This document shows, one piece after another, positions 17,352 to 25,465 of a stretch of 47,400 nt of DNA. The stretch's first letter is position 1, and each line of letters begins with the position of its first letter. A program made the position numbers and the translations under genes. The notes under the pieces are model-generated. The model was not told where the DNA came from. It worked only from the letters and a program-made list of their open reading frames with translations, and did no database searches. The stretch is taken from contig JAFADX010000381.1 of the NCBI GenBank assembly GCA_023424475.1, positions 1-47,400 of the forward strand, given 5' to 3'. Origin of the DNA: Pseudomonadota bacterium. Lineage in GTDB: Bacteria; Pseudomonadota; Alphaproteobacteria; Acetobacterales; Acetobacteraceae.

Positions 17352-18737
17352 CTAGAAGGGTCGTCGGTTACCGGCCCCGGGCAGGAGCGCGCCGAGACCG
17401 CCGCGCATCAGCCCCTTCTGGCCGAGCTTGTTCATCCGCTTCATCATCGCGGACATGTCGTCGAACTGCTTGAGCAGCTTGTTCACTTCCTGAACCGAAG
17501 TGCCGGACCCCGCGGCGATGCGCTTCTTGCGCGACGCCTTGATCAGGTCCGGGGTGCGCCGCTCGCGCGGCGTCATGCTGCTGATGATCGCCGCCTGGCG
17601 CTTGAGGATCGCGGTGTCGAGGTTCGCGCCTTCGAGCTGCTGCTTGATCTTGCCCACGCCCGGCAGCATCCCGAGGATGCCCTGCAGGCTGCCCATCTTG
17701 CCGATCTGCTTGAGCTGGGTGGCATAGTCCTCCAGCGAGAACTGGCCCTTCTGCATCCGGGCCGCGAGCTTCTCGGCTTCCTCCTGGTCGATCGTCGCCG
17801 CGGCCTTCTCGACCAGGGAGACGATGTCGCCCATGCCGAGGATGCGGGAGGCAATGCGATCGGGGTGGAAGTCCTCGAGCGCGTCGAGCTTCTCGCCCGC
17901 GCCGAGCAGCTTGATCGGCGCGCCCGTGACCGCCCGCATGGACAGCGCCGCGCCACCGCGCGCATCGCCGTCGATGCGCGTCATGACGATGCCGGTGACG
18001 CCGACCTTGTCCTGGAAGGCGCGGGCGGTGTTCACCGCGTCCTGGCCGGTCATGGCGTCCACGACCAGCAGCGTCTCGTGCGGGTTGGTGGCGAGCTTGA
18101 CCTGCGCCACCTCCTCCATCAGCGCCTCGTCGATGGCGAGGCGGCCGGCGGTGTCGAGCACCACCACGTCGTAGAGCTCGCGCCGAGCCACATCCATCGC
18201 GCGCGCGGCGATCTGCAGCGGCGTCTGGCCCGGCACGATCGGCAACGAGGTGACCTCGGCCTGCTGCGCGAGCGTCTGCAACTGCAGCTGCGCCGCCGGG
18301 CGGTGCACGTCGAGCGAGGCCAGCAGGACCTTCTTCTTGTCCCGCGACCGCAGCCGCAGCGCGATCTTGCCCGAGGTGGTCGTCTTGCCCGAGCCCTGCA
18401 GGCCGACCATCAGGATCGGCACCGGCGCGGGCGCGTTCAGGTCGATGCCGCGCTTGCCGTCATCGGCCGCGTCGCCGCCCAGCGCCTCGACCAGCGCGTC
18501 GTTGACGATCTTGATGACCTGCTGCGCCGGGGAGACGGAGCGCAGGACCTCCTGCCCCACCGCGCGCTCGCGGACCTTGTTGACCAGGTCGCGGACCACC
18601 GGCAGCGCGACGTCGGCCTCCAGCAGCGCCACGCGGACCTCGCGCAGCGCCTCCGCGACGTCGTTCTCCGACAGCGCGCCGCGGCGGCGCAGCCGGTCGA
18701 AGACCCCGTTCAGCTTGCTGGACAATGCCTCGAACAT
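17352..18737 (-). CDS. ffh: Signal recognition particle protein Ffh
   Basis: GTPase of the SRP, delivering nascent membrane proteins to FtsY. 461 residues: N domain starting MFEALSSKLNGVFDRLRRRG, G1 GLQGSGKTT (112-120), the DTAGRL switch, a TRIDGDARGGAALS stretch (TKLDGDARGG-type motif), and a Met-rich M domain (MSAMMKRMNKLGQKGLM). The frame is open upstream, but the canonical N-terminus fixes the ATG at 18737. First gene of the block running through to leuB; its promoter should lie in 18738-18910. Confidence 0.97.
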   Translation of the reverse strand: MFEALSSKLNGVFDRLRRRGALSENDVAEALREVRVALLEADVALPVVRDLVNKVRERAVGQEVLRSVSPAQQVIKIVNDALVEALGGDAADDGKRGIDLNAPAPVPILMVGLQGSGKTTTSGKIALRLRSRDKKKVLLASLDVHRPAAQLQLQTLAQQAEVTSLPIVPGQTPLQIAARAMDVARRELYDVVVLDTAGRLAIDEALMEEVAQVKLATNPHETLLVVDAMTGQDAVNTARAFQDKVGVTGIVMTRIDGDARGGAALSMRAVTGAPIKLLGAGEKLDALEDFHPDRIASRILGMGDIVSLVEKAAATIDQEEAEKLAARMQKGQFSLEDYATQLKQIGKMGSLQGILGMLPGVGKIKQQLEGANLDTAILKRQAAIISSMTPRERRTPDLIKASRKKRIAAGSGTSVQEVNKLLKQFDDMSAMMKRMNKLGQKGLMRGGLGALLPGAGNRRPF

Positions 18738-18910
18738 CGGCGGTCCGTTCAGTCCTTCACAACGCGTTGCGGCCGCCCCAAAAGGCTTTGCGCCGCTGCG
18801 CGAGCCTTCGCGGAGCGGCGGAGCCCAGCCCATCGGGGGCCGGACCGGCGGTTCGGGGCGAACCGGGGAGAGGGGCGTTTAGGGCCGGGGCAGGCCGGGG
18901 TCAAGCGGAA

Positions 18911-18964
18911 CCGGAGGGGCGCCGCCCCTCCGGACCACCCCGGCAAAGGCCGTAAGGCCTTTGC
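18911..18964. repeat. Pair of perfect palindromic hairpins between ffh and the DUF1801 gene
   Basis: Stem one is CCGGAGGGGC/GCCCCTCCGG with a three-base loop (18911-18933). Stem two is GCAAAGGCC/GGCCTTTGC with loop GTAA (18943-18964). They lie between two divergent genes, so terminators would serve no obvious gene. The pairing resembles REP-type extragenic palindromes. The rest of 18738-19032 holds no gene that I can see. Confidence 0.55.
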
Positions 18965-19032
18965 AAACCATTTACTGGCGCCGGAGCGACGACCGGGTGC
19001 ATGTCCCGCAGGCCGAAGCGAAGGAGACCGCG

Positions 19033-19431
19033 ATGCCAACCTCCGCCCCAAGGACCTCCGATTCCGCGGACCGGCTGATCGATGCCCGGATCGCCGAACT
19101 GGGCGATTGGCGCGGCGAGACGCTCGCCCGTGTCCGCGCCCTGATCCGCGAGGCCGACCCGGATGTGGTCGAGACCTGGAAATGGCGTGGAGTCCCGGTG
19201 TGGGAGCACGACGGCATCATCTGCACCGGAGAGACCTACAAGGCCGTGGTGAAGCTGACCTTCGCCAAGGGGGCGTCACTCGACGACCCCACCGGCCTGT
19301 TCAACGCCAGCCTCGAGGGCAATGTCCGGCGCGCGATCGATATCAGGGAGGGCGAGACGATCGGCGCAACGGCGCTGAAGGCTCTGATCCGTGCGGCCGT
19401 CACGCTGAACATGTCCCGCGTCCGCCGCTGA
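19033..19431 (+). CDS. DUF1801 (YdhG-like) protein
   Basis: Small cytosolic protein of 132 residues with the DUF1801 pattern: ETLARVRALIREADPDVVETWKW, GVPVWEHDGIICTGETYK and VVKLTFAKGASLDDP. The fold resembles YdhG; no enzymatic role is established. ATG 19033 has GGAG six bases upstream. It stands alone, divergent from ffh and convergent with infC. Confidence 0.85.
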   Translation: MPTSAPRTSDSADRLIDARIAELGDWRGETLARVRALIREADPDVVETWKWRGVPVWEHDGIICTGETYKAVVKLTFAKGASLDDPTGLFNASLEGNVRRAIDIREGETIGATALKALIRAAVTLNMSRVRR

Positions 19432-19444
19432 CCGTCATGCCGGC

Positions 19445-19463
19445 GGAGGGGGGTCGCCCCTCC
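19445..19463. terminator. Hairpin between convergent DUF1801 and infC genes
   Basis: GGAGGGG/CCCCTCC stem with a five-base loop, flanked by further GC pairs, in the 39-base gap between two converging stop codons. It could stop transcription from both sides; there is no T tract. Confidence 0.45.
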
Positions 19464-19470
19464 CGGCTCG

Positions 19471-20010
19471 TCACTTCGGCGCCACCACCATGATCATCTG
19501 GCGGTTTTCCATCCGCGGGAACTGCTCGACCTTGATGGTCTCCCCCAGCTCGTTGCGGATACGCTCCAGCACCTTCGCGCCAAGATCCTGGTGCGCCATC
19601 TCGCGGCCACGGAACCGCAGCGTCACCTTCACCTTGTCGCCTTCCGAGATGAAGGTCTTCATCTGGCGCATCTTCACATCGTAGTCGTGGTCGTCGATGT
19701 TCGGACGGACCTTGATCTCCTTGATCTCGACGACCTTCTGCTTCTTCCGCGCCTCGTTCGCCTTCTTCTGCTGCTCGTACTTGTACTTGCCGTAGTCGAG
19801 AATCTTGCAGACAGGCGGCACCGCGTTGGGCGAGATCTCGACCAGGTCGAGGCCGACGTCATAGGCGCGGATCAGCGCCTCGCGGGCGGTCATCACGCCC
19901 TGCATCTCGCCGTGCTGGTCGATCAGGCGCACCTGGGGCACGCGGATATCGTCATTGATGCGCGGGCCGTCCTTGGTGGGCGGCGTAGCGGGCATTGGAC
20001 CTCGGGCTAT
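19471..20010 (-). CDS. infC: Translation initiation factor IF-3, probable ATA start
   Basis: Binds the 30S subunit and checks start-codon/initiator-tRNA pairing. N-terminal domain with GPRINDDIRVPQVRLID, linker rich in Lys/Glu (KKANEARKKQK), and C-terminal KVRPNIDDHDY and FRGREMAHQDLG. The first ATG is at 19995 but has only GAGG four bases away. An AGGAG at 20017-20021 is six bases before an in-frame ATA at 20008-20010, giving M-A-R-G-P before the ATG. IF-3 rejects non-canonical starts, and infC is known to use such starts for autoregulation, so I prefer ATA. It lies 140 bases after thrS on the same strand. Confidence 0.93.
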   Translation of the reverse strand: MARGPMPATPPTKDGPRINDDIRVPQVRLIDQHGEMQGVMTAREALIRAYDVGLDLVEISPNAVPPVCKILDYGKYKYEQQKKANEARKKQKVVEIKEIKVRPNIDDHDYDVKMRQMKTFISEGDKVKVTLRFRGREMAHQDLGAKVLERIRNELGETIKVEQFPRMENRQMIMVVAPK

Positions 20011-20150
20011 GGTCGTCTCCTGTCGAAGTTTCGGGCAACTCGGATGCGCTTTATGCGGCGACGGTCACGCCGCCGCAACTGGATACAAAGGCAGCACCCA
20101 AGCTTCCGCCCCTTTCGGGGCCGGATTTCACGCTTCGGACGCTGCCTGGC

Positions 20151-22091
20151 TCAGCCGGCGGACTTCAGATCGGGTGCCGTGGCCTCCGCCGCAAGGCGGG
20201 CGACCGCCTCGGCGAGCGGCAACGCCTCCTGCTCGCGCCCCGGCAGGCGGCGGAGCACCAGGGAACCCTCCTCGGCCTCCCGCCGGCCGACCACGGCGAG
20301 CACCGGCACCCGCTGCTCGATATGGTCCACTACCTTGCGGTTGATCTTCTCGTTCCTGAGGTCGAGTTCGACCCGCAGCCCGGCCCTGCGCAGCGCCTCG
20401 GCGGCCTGCTCGGCGAAGGGTGCGGCCTCGTCCACGATGGTCGCCACCACCACCTGCACCGGCGCGAGCCAGAGCGGGAAGCGCCCCGCATGCTGCTCGA
20501 TCAGGATGCCGAGGAACCGCTCGAAGGACCCCAGGATGGCGCGGTGCAGCATGACCGGCCGCTTCCGGGACCCGTCCTCGGCCACGTATTCGGCGTCGAG
20601 ACGCTCGGGCAGCACGAAGTCCACCTGCAGCGTGCCGCATTGCCAGTCGCGGCCGATCGCGTCGCGCAGCACGAATTCCAGCTTCGGGCCGTAGAAGGCG
20701 CCCTCCCCCGGGTTCAGCGCGTATTCGACGCCGGCGATGCGGCAGGCCTCGCGCAGCGCGCCTTCGGCCTGGTCCCAGACCGCGTCGGTCCCGGCCCGCT
20801 TCTCCGGCCGGTCCGAGAACTTCACGCGGAACTCCGCGAAGCCCAGGTCACGATAGATCGAGGAGAGCAGCTCGACGAACCGCACGGTCTCGGAGGCGAT
20901 CTGGTCCTCCGAGCAGAAGATGTGCGCGTCGTCCTGGGTGAAGCTGCGGACGCGCATGATGCCGTGCAGCGCGCCCGAGGGCTCGTAGCGGTGGCAGGCG
21001 CCGAACTCGGCCATGCGCAGCGGCAGTTCGCGATAGGACCGCAGGCCCTGGTTGAAGATCTGCACGTGGCAGGGGCAGTTCATCGGCTTCAGCGCGAGGA
21101 CGCGGTCCTTCTCGGACTCGTCCTCGACCGTCGCGATGAACATGTGCTCGCGGAACTTCTCCCAGTGGCCCGAGGCCTCCCAGAGGCGGCGGTCCACCAG
21201 CTGCGGGGTCTTCACCTCCTGGTAGGCGGCCTGGTCGAGCCGACGGCGCATGTAGTCCTCGACGGTCCGGTAGAGCTTCCAGCCCTTGGGGTGCCAGAAG
21301 ACCGAGCCGACGGCCTCTTCCTGGAGATGGAAGAGGTCCATCTCCTTGCCGATCTTGCGATGATCGCGCTTCTCCGCCTCCTCGAGCTGATGGAGGTAGG
21401 CGTCGAGCTCCTTCTGGTCGCGCCAGGCGGTGCCATAGATGCGGCTCAGCATGGCGTTGCGGTGGTCGCCCCGCCAATAGGCGCCGGCCACCTTCATCAG
21501 CCTGAAGGCATTGCCGACATCGCCGGTGCCGCGCATGTGCGGACCGCGGCAGAGATCCACCCAGTCGCCCTGCCGGTAGAGCGTGATGGTCTCGCCCTGC
21601 GGCAGGTCCTGGATCAGCTCGACCTTGTATTTCTCGCCCTTGGCCTCGAACAGTGCCATCGCCTCGTGCCGGGTGGTGACGATGCGCTCGAAGCCGGCAT
21701 TGCGCGCGACGATCTCGCGCATCTTCGCCTCGATCGGGCCGAAATCCTCCGGGGTGAAGGGCTCGTTGCGGGCGAAGTCGTAATAGAAGCCGTTCTCGAT
21801 CGCCGGGCCGATGGTGACCTGGGTGCCGGGGAACAGCTCCTGCACCGCCTCGGCCAGCACATGGGCGGCGTCGTGGCGGATCAGCTCGAGCGCCTCGGGG
21901 TCCTTGCGGGTGATGAAGCGTATCGCCGCGTCGGACTCGATGGTCCGCGCTAGGTCCTGGGTCGCCCCGTCCACCTGCATGGCGAGCGCGGCCTTGGCGA
22001 GGCCCGGCCCGATGGCGGCCGCGACCTGCGTGCCCGTCACCGGCCCGTCGAAGGACCGGACGGAACCATCGGGCAGGGTGATCGCGGGCAT
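20151..22091 (-). CDS. thrS: Threonyl-tRNA synthetase
   Basis: Charges tRNA-Thr. 646 residues in the usual order: TGS domain (1-60), editing domain with the HDAAHVLAE His pair (73, 77), class II core with LKPMNCPCHVQIF (zinc Cys) and MRVRSFTQDDAHIFC, and an anticodon-binding domain with LWLAPVQVVVATI and RVELDLRNEKINRKV. ATG 22091 with AAGGAG eleven bases ahead. Transcribed with infC, but rpmI and rplT, usually next in other bacteria, are not in the window. Confidence 0.97.
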   Translation of the reverse strand: MPAITLPDGSVRSFDGPVTGTQVAAAIGPGLAKAALAMQVDGATQDLARTIESDAAIRFITRKDPEALELIRHDAAHVLAEAVQELFPGTQVTIGPAIENGFYYDFARNEPFTPEDFGPIEAKMREIVARNAGFERIVTTRHEAMALFEAKGEKYKVELIQDLPQGETITLYRQGDWVDLCRGPHMRGTGDVGNAFRLMKVAGAYWRGDHRNAMLSRIYGTAWRDQKELDAYLHQLEEAEKRDHRKIGKEMDLFHLQEEAVGSVFWHPKGWKLYRTVEDYMRRRLDQAAYQEVKTPQLVDRRLWEASGHWEKFREHMFIATVEDESEKDRVLALKPMNCPCHVQIFNQGLRSYRELPLRMAEFGACHRYEPSGALHGIMRVRSFTQDDAHIFCSEDQIASETVRFVELLSSIYRDLGFAEFRVKFSDRPEKRAGTDAVWDQAEGALREACRIAGVEYALNPGEGAFYGPKLEFVLRDAIGRDWQCGTLQVDFVLPERLDAEYVAEDGSRKRPVMLHRAILGSFERFLGILIEQHAGRFPLWLAPVQVVVATIVDEAAPFAEQAAEALRRAGLRVELDLRNEKINRKVVDHIEQRVPVLAVVGRREAEEGSLVLRRLPGREQEALPLAEAVARLAAEATAPDLKSAG

Positions 22092-22152
22092 CGGGGCAGC
22101 ATCTCCTTCGGGGAAAAACGGGCGCGGACCATGGGCACCACGTCCGCCGGGG

Positions 22153-23058
22153 TCAAGTCAGGCGGGACAGTTCGGCCGCCACCGCGGCCGTTTCCAGCCC
22201 CGCGAGGGGCACATGGCGCAGGAAGGTGGCGCGCGGGCCACGGGGGGCGCAGAGCGCGGGGTCGCTGTCCTCCCCGAACAGCGCGAGCGTCGGGCAGCCG
22301 CAGGCCGCGACCAGATGGGTCGGCCCGGTGTCGTTGCCGACACAGAAGGCGGCCCGCCTGGCCAGCGCGGCGATGTCGGCGAAACCCGTCTTCCCGGTCA
22401 GGTCCACCGCGCCGGGCGCGGCGGCCAGGATCGTCGCCGCCAGCGGCGCCTCCACCGGGCCGCCGATGACGACCGCCGGCACGCCGAACCCCGCGGCGAG
22501 CGCCCCGAAGCGTTCCGCCGGCCAGCGCTTGGCCGGCCGCCCCGGCGAGGCCCCCGGCACCACCAGCGCGAAGCGCCCCGCCAGGCCGAAACGGGCGATG
22601 TCGGCATCGAGCCAGGACAGGTCGGGCTCGGGGAAGTCGCGGATGCCCGCCATCTCCAGCTGGTCCCGCTGGCGCTCGACGGTATGGATGAAGTCCCGGT
22701 CCGGGTTGGCATGGGGGTGGGATGCGCCGCGCGCGATCCCCGACCATTCGGCCTTCGGCCCGACGAAGAGCCGGTAGCGCGAGGACCGTGCAGAGGTCTG
22801 CAGATCGTAGACGCGGTCGAAGCGCGCCCGCCGCAGCCGCCGGACCAGGCCGGCCACGGCACGCAGATCGGTCCAGGACGGGCGGCCGTCCTCCCACACC
22901 TCGTCGAACCAGGGCGCCATCCGGGCGAGCGGCGCATAGGGCTTCGTCGTCAGCAGGGTGATGCGCGCGCCGGGATGATGCGCGCGGATCGCGGCGAAGG
23001 GCCCGAAGGCCTGCGCGAAATCCCCGAGCGCACCGAGCTTGATGACCAGGATCCGCAT
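22153..23058 (-). CDS. Glycosyltransferase family 9 (heptosyltransferase-like)
   Basis: Adds sugars, usually heptose, to the lipopolysaccharide core at the inner face of the cytoplasmic membrane. 301 residues: MRILVIKLGALGDFAQAFGP start, a PGASPGRPAKRWPAERFG nucleotide-sugar segment, and a CVGNDTGPTHLVAACGCP motif typical of GT9. ATG 23058 shares a base with the stop of the preceding glycosyltransferase (TGATG), so both are coupled. Acceptor and sugar cannot be assigned. Confidence 0.88.
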   Translation of the reverse strand: MRILVIKLGALGDFAQAFGPFAAIRAHHPGARITLLTTKPYAPLARMAPWFDEVWEDGRPSWTDLRAVAGLVRRLRRARFDRVYDLQTSARSSRYRLFVGPKAEWSGIARGASHPHANPDRDFIHTVERQRDQLEMAGIRDFPEPDLSWLDADIARFGLAGRFALVVPGASPGRPAKRWPAERFGALAAGFGVPAVVIGGPVEAPLAATILAAAPGAVDLTGKTGFADIAALARRAAFCVGNDTGPTHLVAACGCPTLALFGEDSDPALCAPRGPRATFLRHVPLAGLETAAVAAELSRLT

Positions 23059-24200
23059 CACAGCAGTTCGCGATACACCGCGAGCGTCGCCGCCGCCATG
23101 CGCGCCGTGGTGCAGCGGACGAGGACCGCCGCCCGCGCCCGCGCACCCATCGCCGCACGTTCCTCCGCCGGCATGGCCAGCACGCGCGCCAGCGCCGCGG
23201 CCAGCGCCGCCGGATCGCCGGGCGGCACGCGGAAGCCCGTGACGCCGTCCTCCACCGTTTCGCGCGGGCCGCCGAGGTCACTCGCGACCACGACCCGCTC
23301 CATCGCCTGCGCCTCGATCACCGTCCGCCCGAAGGCCTCGGGGTCGGTCGAGGCGTGCACCATCACGTCGGCGATCAGCAGCGCCGCCGGCATGTCGGCG
23401 CCATGGCCCACCAGGCGCACGCGCTCCCGCAGCCCGAGCGCGGCGATGCGCCCTTTGAGTTCCTCGCGGAACGCGGCCTTGGCGCCGGAATCGCCGACCA
23501 GCAGGGCGACAGCATCGCCGGGCAACCGCGCCATCGCCTCCACCAGCACGCCCTGCCCTTTCCAGCGCGTGATGCGGCCCGGCAGCATGACGACCGGCCG
23601 GCCTTCCGGCACATCCCAGGCGGTGCGCAGCGCGGCGACGCGCCGCGGTTCGACCCGCGGGGGATCGAAGAGCCGCTCGTCGATGCCGCGCAGGATCACG
23701 CGCAGGCGGTCCGCCGGGACGCCATGGCGCTGCCGCACCAGCCCGGCGATGAATTCGCTGATGGCGATGACGCGGTCGCCGCGCGCCATCACCGAATTGT
23801 AGAACCGCTTGCCCGGGACGCCTTCGTTGTAGGTGCCGTGATAGGTCGTGACGAAGCGCGCCCCGGTACGGCGCGCCGCGATCAGCGCCGACCACGCCGG
23901 CGCGCGGGACCGGGCATGCAGGATCCCGATTCCTTCCGTCCGCACCAGCGCCGCGAGCGCACCCGCGTTGCGCCAGATCCCCGCCGGGGACTTCGTGGCG
24001 AGCGGCAGCATGACATGCCGCGCGCCCAGCGCCTCCAGCGGCGCGACCAGCGGCCCGCCGGCGGAAGCGACGAAGGCGCGGAAGCCCGCGCCGATCAGCG
24101 CCTCGGCGATCTCGAGCGTGCCGCGTTCCACCCCGCCGGAAACAAGGCTCGGCAGGACCTGCAGCACGGCTGGGGGGCGGGTCGGGGCGGTCACGGTCAC
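23058..24200 (-). CDS. Glycosyltransferase family 4
   Basis: GT-B retaining glycosyltransferase of about 380 residues. The N-terminal domain has LVSGGVERGTLEIAEAL and RSRAPAWSALIAA; the C-terminal domain has LPGRITRWKGQGVLVEAM, VMVHASTDPEAFGRTVIEAQ and AMERVVVASDLGGPRETV, the EX7E-type donor site. The start is uncertain: GTG 24200 or GTG 24194, neither with a good ribosome site. It is followed directly by the GT9 gene, so both likely work on the same surface glycan. Confidence 0.87.
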   Translation of the reverse strand: MTVTAPTRPPAVLQVLPSLVSGGVERGTLEIAEALIGAGFRAFVASAGGPLVAPLEALGARHVMLPLATKSPAGIWRNAGALAALVRTEGIGILHARSRAPAWSALIAARRTGARFVTTYHGTYNEGVPGKRFYNSVMARGDRVIAISEFIAGLVRQRHGVPADRLRVILRGIDERLFDPPRVEPRRVAALRTAWDVPEGRPVVMLPGRITRWKGQGVLVEAMARLPGDAVALLVGDSGAKAAFREELKGRIAALGLRERVRLVGHGADMPAALLIADVMVHASTDPEAFGRTVIEAQAMERVVVASDLGGPRETVEDGVTGFRVPPGDPAALAAALARVLAMPAEERAAMGARARAAVLVRCTTARMAAATLAVYRELL

Positions 24201-24257
24201 GGTCGGGCTGAAAGGCCGGGTCTTGCGCCCAGACCGGCCGTGACGCAAGTGAGCCCC

Positions 24258-24584
24258 ATGCTCACCTACTTCGTGGGAATGATGCTGCTTTCGGCCGGCA
24301 GCTTCATCCATTCGCGTTCCGAGGCGCCGGAGATGCGCCCCGCCTCGGCCGGGGGCGACCTGCTCTGGCGATGGACGGCCAAGGCAGCCTTCGCCGCCTG
24401 GCTCGCCCTGATCGTCTGGGGCTTCACGCATTTCCACTGGTCGCAGCCCATCGCGGCGGTGATGGCTTCGCTCGGCGTGAACGGCCTGATCGCCCAGCGC
24501 GGCCCGATGCGCACCTGGCCCGGCGTGTCGCTGATCTTCTGCACCGCTGGGCTGCTCTCGGCCGTCGCGGTCTTCCTGGCCTGA
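24258..24584 (+). CDS. Small membrane protein of unknown function
   Basis: 108 residues with hydrophobic stretches at about 1-15, 43-60, 64-80 and 90-107, probably three or four membrane helices. A short loop around residues 18-35 is charged. I do not recognise a family. ATG 24258 is used; GTG 24240 is in frame six codons earlier. It stands alone, divergent from the glycosyltransferase pair and convergent with the lactonase. Confidence 0.7.
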   Translation: MLTYFVGMMLLSAGSFIHSRSEAPEMRPASAGGDLLWRWTAKAAFAAWLALIVWGFTHFHWSQPIAAVMASLGVNGLIAQRGPMRTWPGVSLIFCTAGLLSAVAVFLA

Positions 24585-24602
24585 TCCAGCGCACCAGGGG
24601 GC

Positions 24603-24625
24603 GGATCGCGGCCTGGCCGCGATCC
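24603..24625. terminator. Bidirectional hairpin between convergent genes
   Basis: GGATCGCGGC/GCCGCGATCC, a perfect 10-bp stem with loop CTG, lies between the small membrane protein and the lactonase. It can serve both strands. No T tract follows on either side. Confidence 0.5.
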
Positions 24626-24667
24626 GGGAGCGCAAGGCGCGCCGGCTGCCGGGCCGGAAGGCCGGCG

Positions 24668-25465
24668 TCAGCCTCCGGCGGGCGGAAGATGCAGCGCCAC
24701 GACCTCGCCGTTCTGGCCGTCCACGGCGGGAAACCGCTCGCGCACCAGCGGGTCGTGCCCGGGGATGACCCGGCTGTCGTCCCCGCCCGCCAGCTTCTTC
24801 GCCGTCCGCCAACCCGCCGCCATGGCGCCGAGGTCGAAGATGATCGGGAAGGGATTCCCGCTCAGCGCATTGGCGTAGAAGTGCATCGCATCCGAGGCGA
24901 GGACCACCGGCCCGCGCGCCGTCTCGACGCGGACCATCTGCAGCCCGTCCGAATGGCCGCCGACGCGGTGCACGCTGACGCCCGGCGCGATCTCGGCATC
25001 GCCGTCGTGGAACTCCACGCGGTCGGCATAGACGGCGCGCACCATGGCGACGACATGGTCCGCCTCGAAGGGCATGCGGATGGCATGGACGCACATGTGC
25101 CGGCCGACGGCGAAGTGCATCTCGCGTTCCTGCAGGTGGAAGCGCGCCTTGGGGAAGATGCCGAGGCTGCCGGCATGGTCGTAATGCAGGTGGGTGACGA
25201 CCACGTCCTCGACCTTCGCCGGGTCGGTGCCCATGGAGGTCAGGCACTCGGCGACAGGGCGCGACAGCTTGCGCCCGCGCCTGGCGGCGAGTTCCTGGTC
25301 GAAGCCGGTATCGACCACGATCTCGCGCCCGCCCGGGCCGCGCAGCAGCCAGACGTAGTAGTCGAGCGGCATCGCCTCGTGCGGGTCGGTCAGCGGCAGC
25401 AGGTGGTTGGTCTGCGCCGCGCGCTCATGCCGCCCGTAGCGGATCGCATAGGCTTCCCAGGTCAT
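24668..25465 (-). CDS. Metallo-beta-lactamase-fold hydrolase, N-acyl-homoserine-lactonase family
   Basis: Zinc hydrolase of 265 residues, likely a lactonase. Ligand motifs are complete: VVVTHLHYDHAGSLG (HxHxDH), GGHSDGLQ (third His), LASDAMHFYAN (bridging Asp) and VIPGHDP (last His). This is the AHL-lactonase-like group, whose members also open other lactones. It starts inside the stop of the dehydrogenase upstream (ATGA) and is the last gene of the marR operon. In that context a pathway lactone is as likely a substrate as a quorum signal. Confidence 0.87.
   Translation of the reverse strand: MTWEAYAIRYGRHERAAQTNHLLPLTDPHEAMPLDYYVWLLRGPGGREIVVDTGFDQELAARRGRKLSRPVAECLTSMGTDPAKVEDVVVTHLHYDHAGSLGIFPKARFHLQEREMHFAVGRHMCVHAIRMPFEADHVVAMVRAVYADRVEFHDGDAEIAPGVSVHRVGGHSDGLQMVRVETARGPVVLASDAMHFYANALSGNPFPIIFDLGAMAAGWRTAKKLAGGDDSRVIPGHDPLVRERFPAVDGQNGEVVALHLPPAGG

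Noticed and set aside
20011..20150. Riboswitch or leader attenuator between thrS and infC
   Set aside because: Only short generic stems such as GCCCC/GGGGC and GCGGCG/CGCCGC are visible, with no recognised aptamer or T-box-like elements.
24668..25465. Quorum-quenching system together with the 6662-7321 lactonase
   Set aside because: No luxI/luxR genes are present, one lactonase is broken, and the intact one belongs to a catabolic operon.
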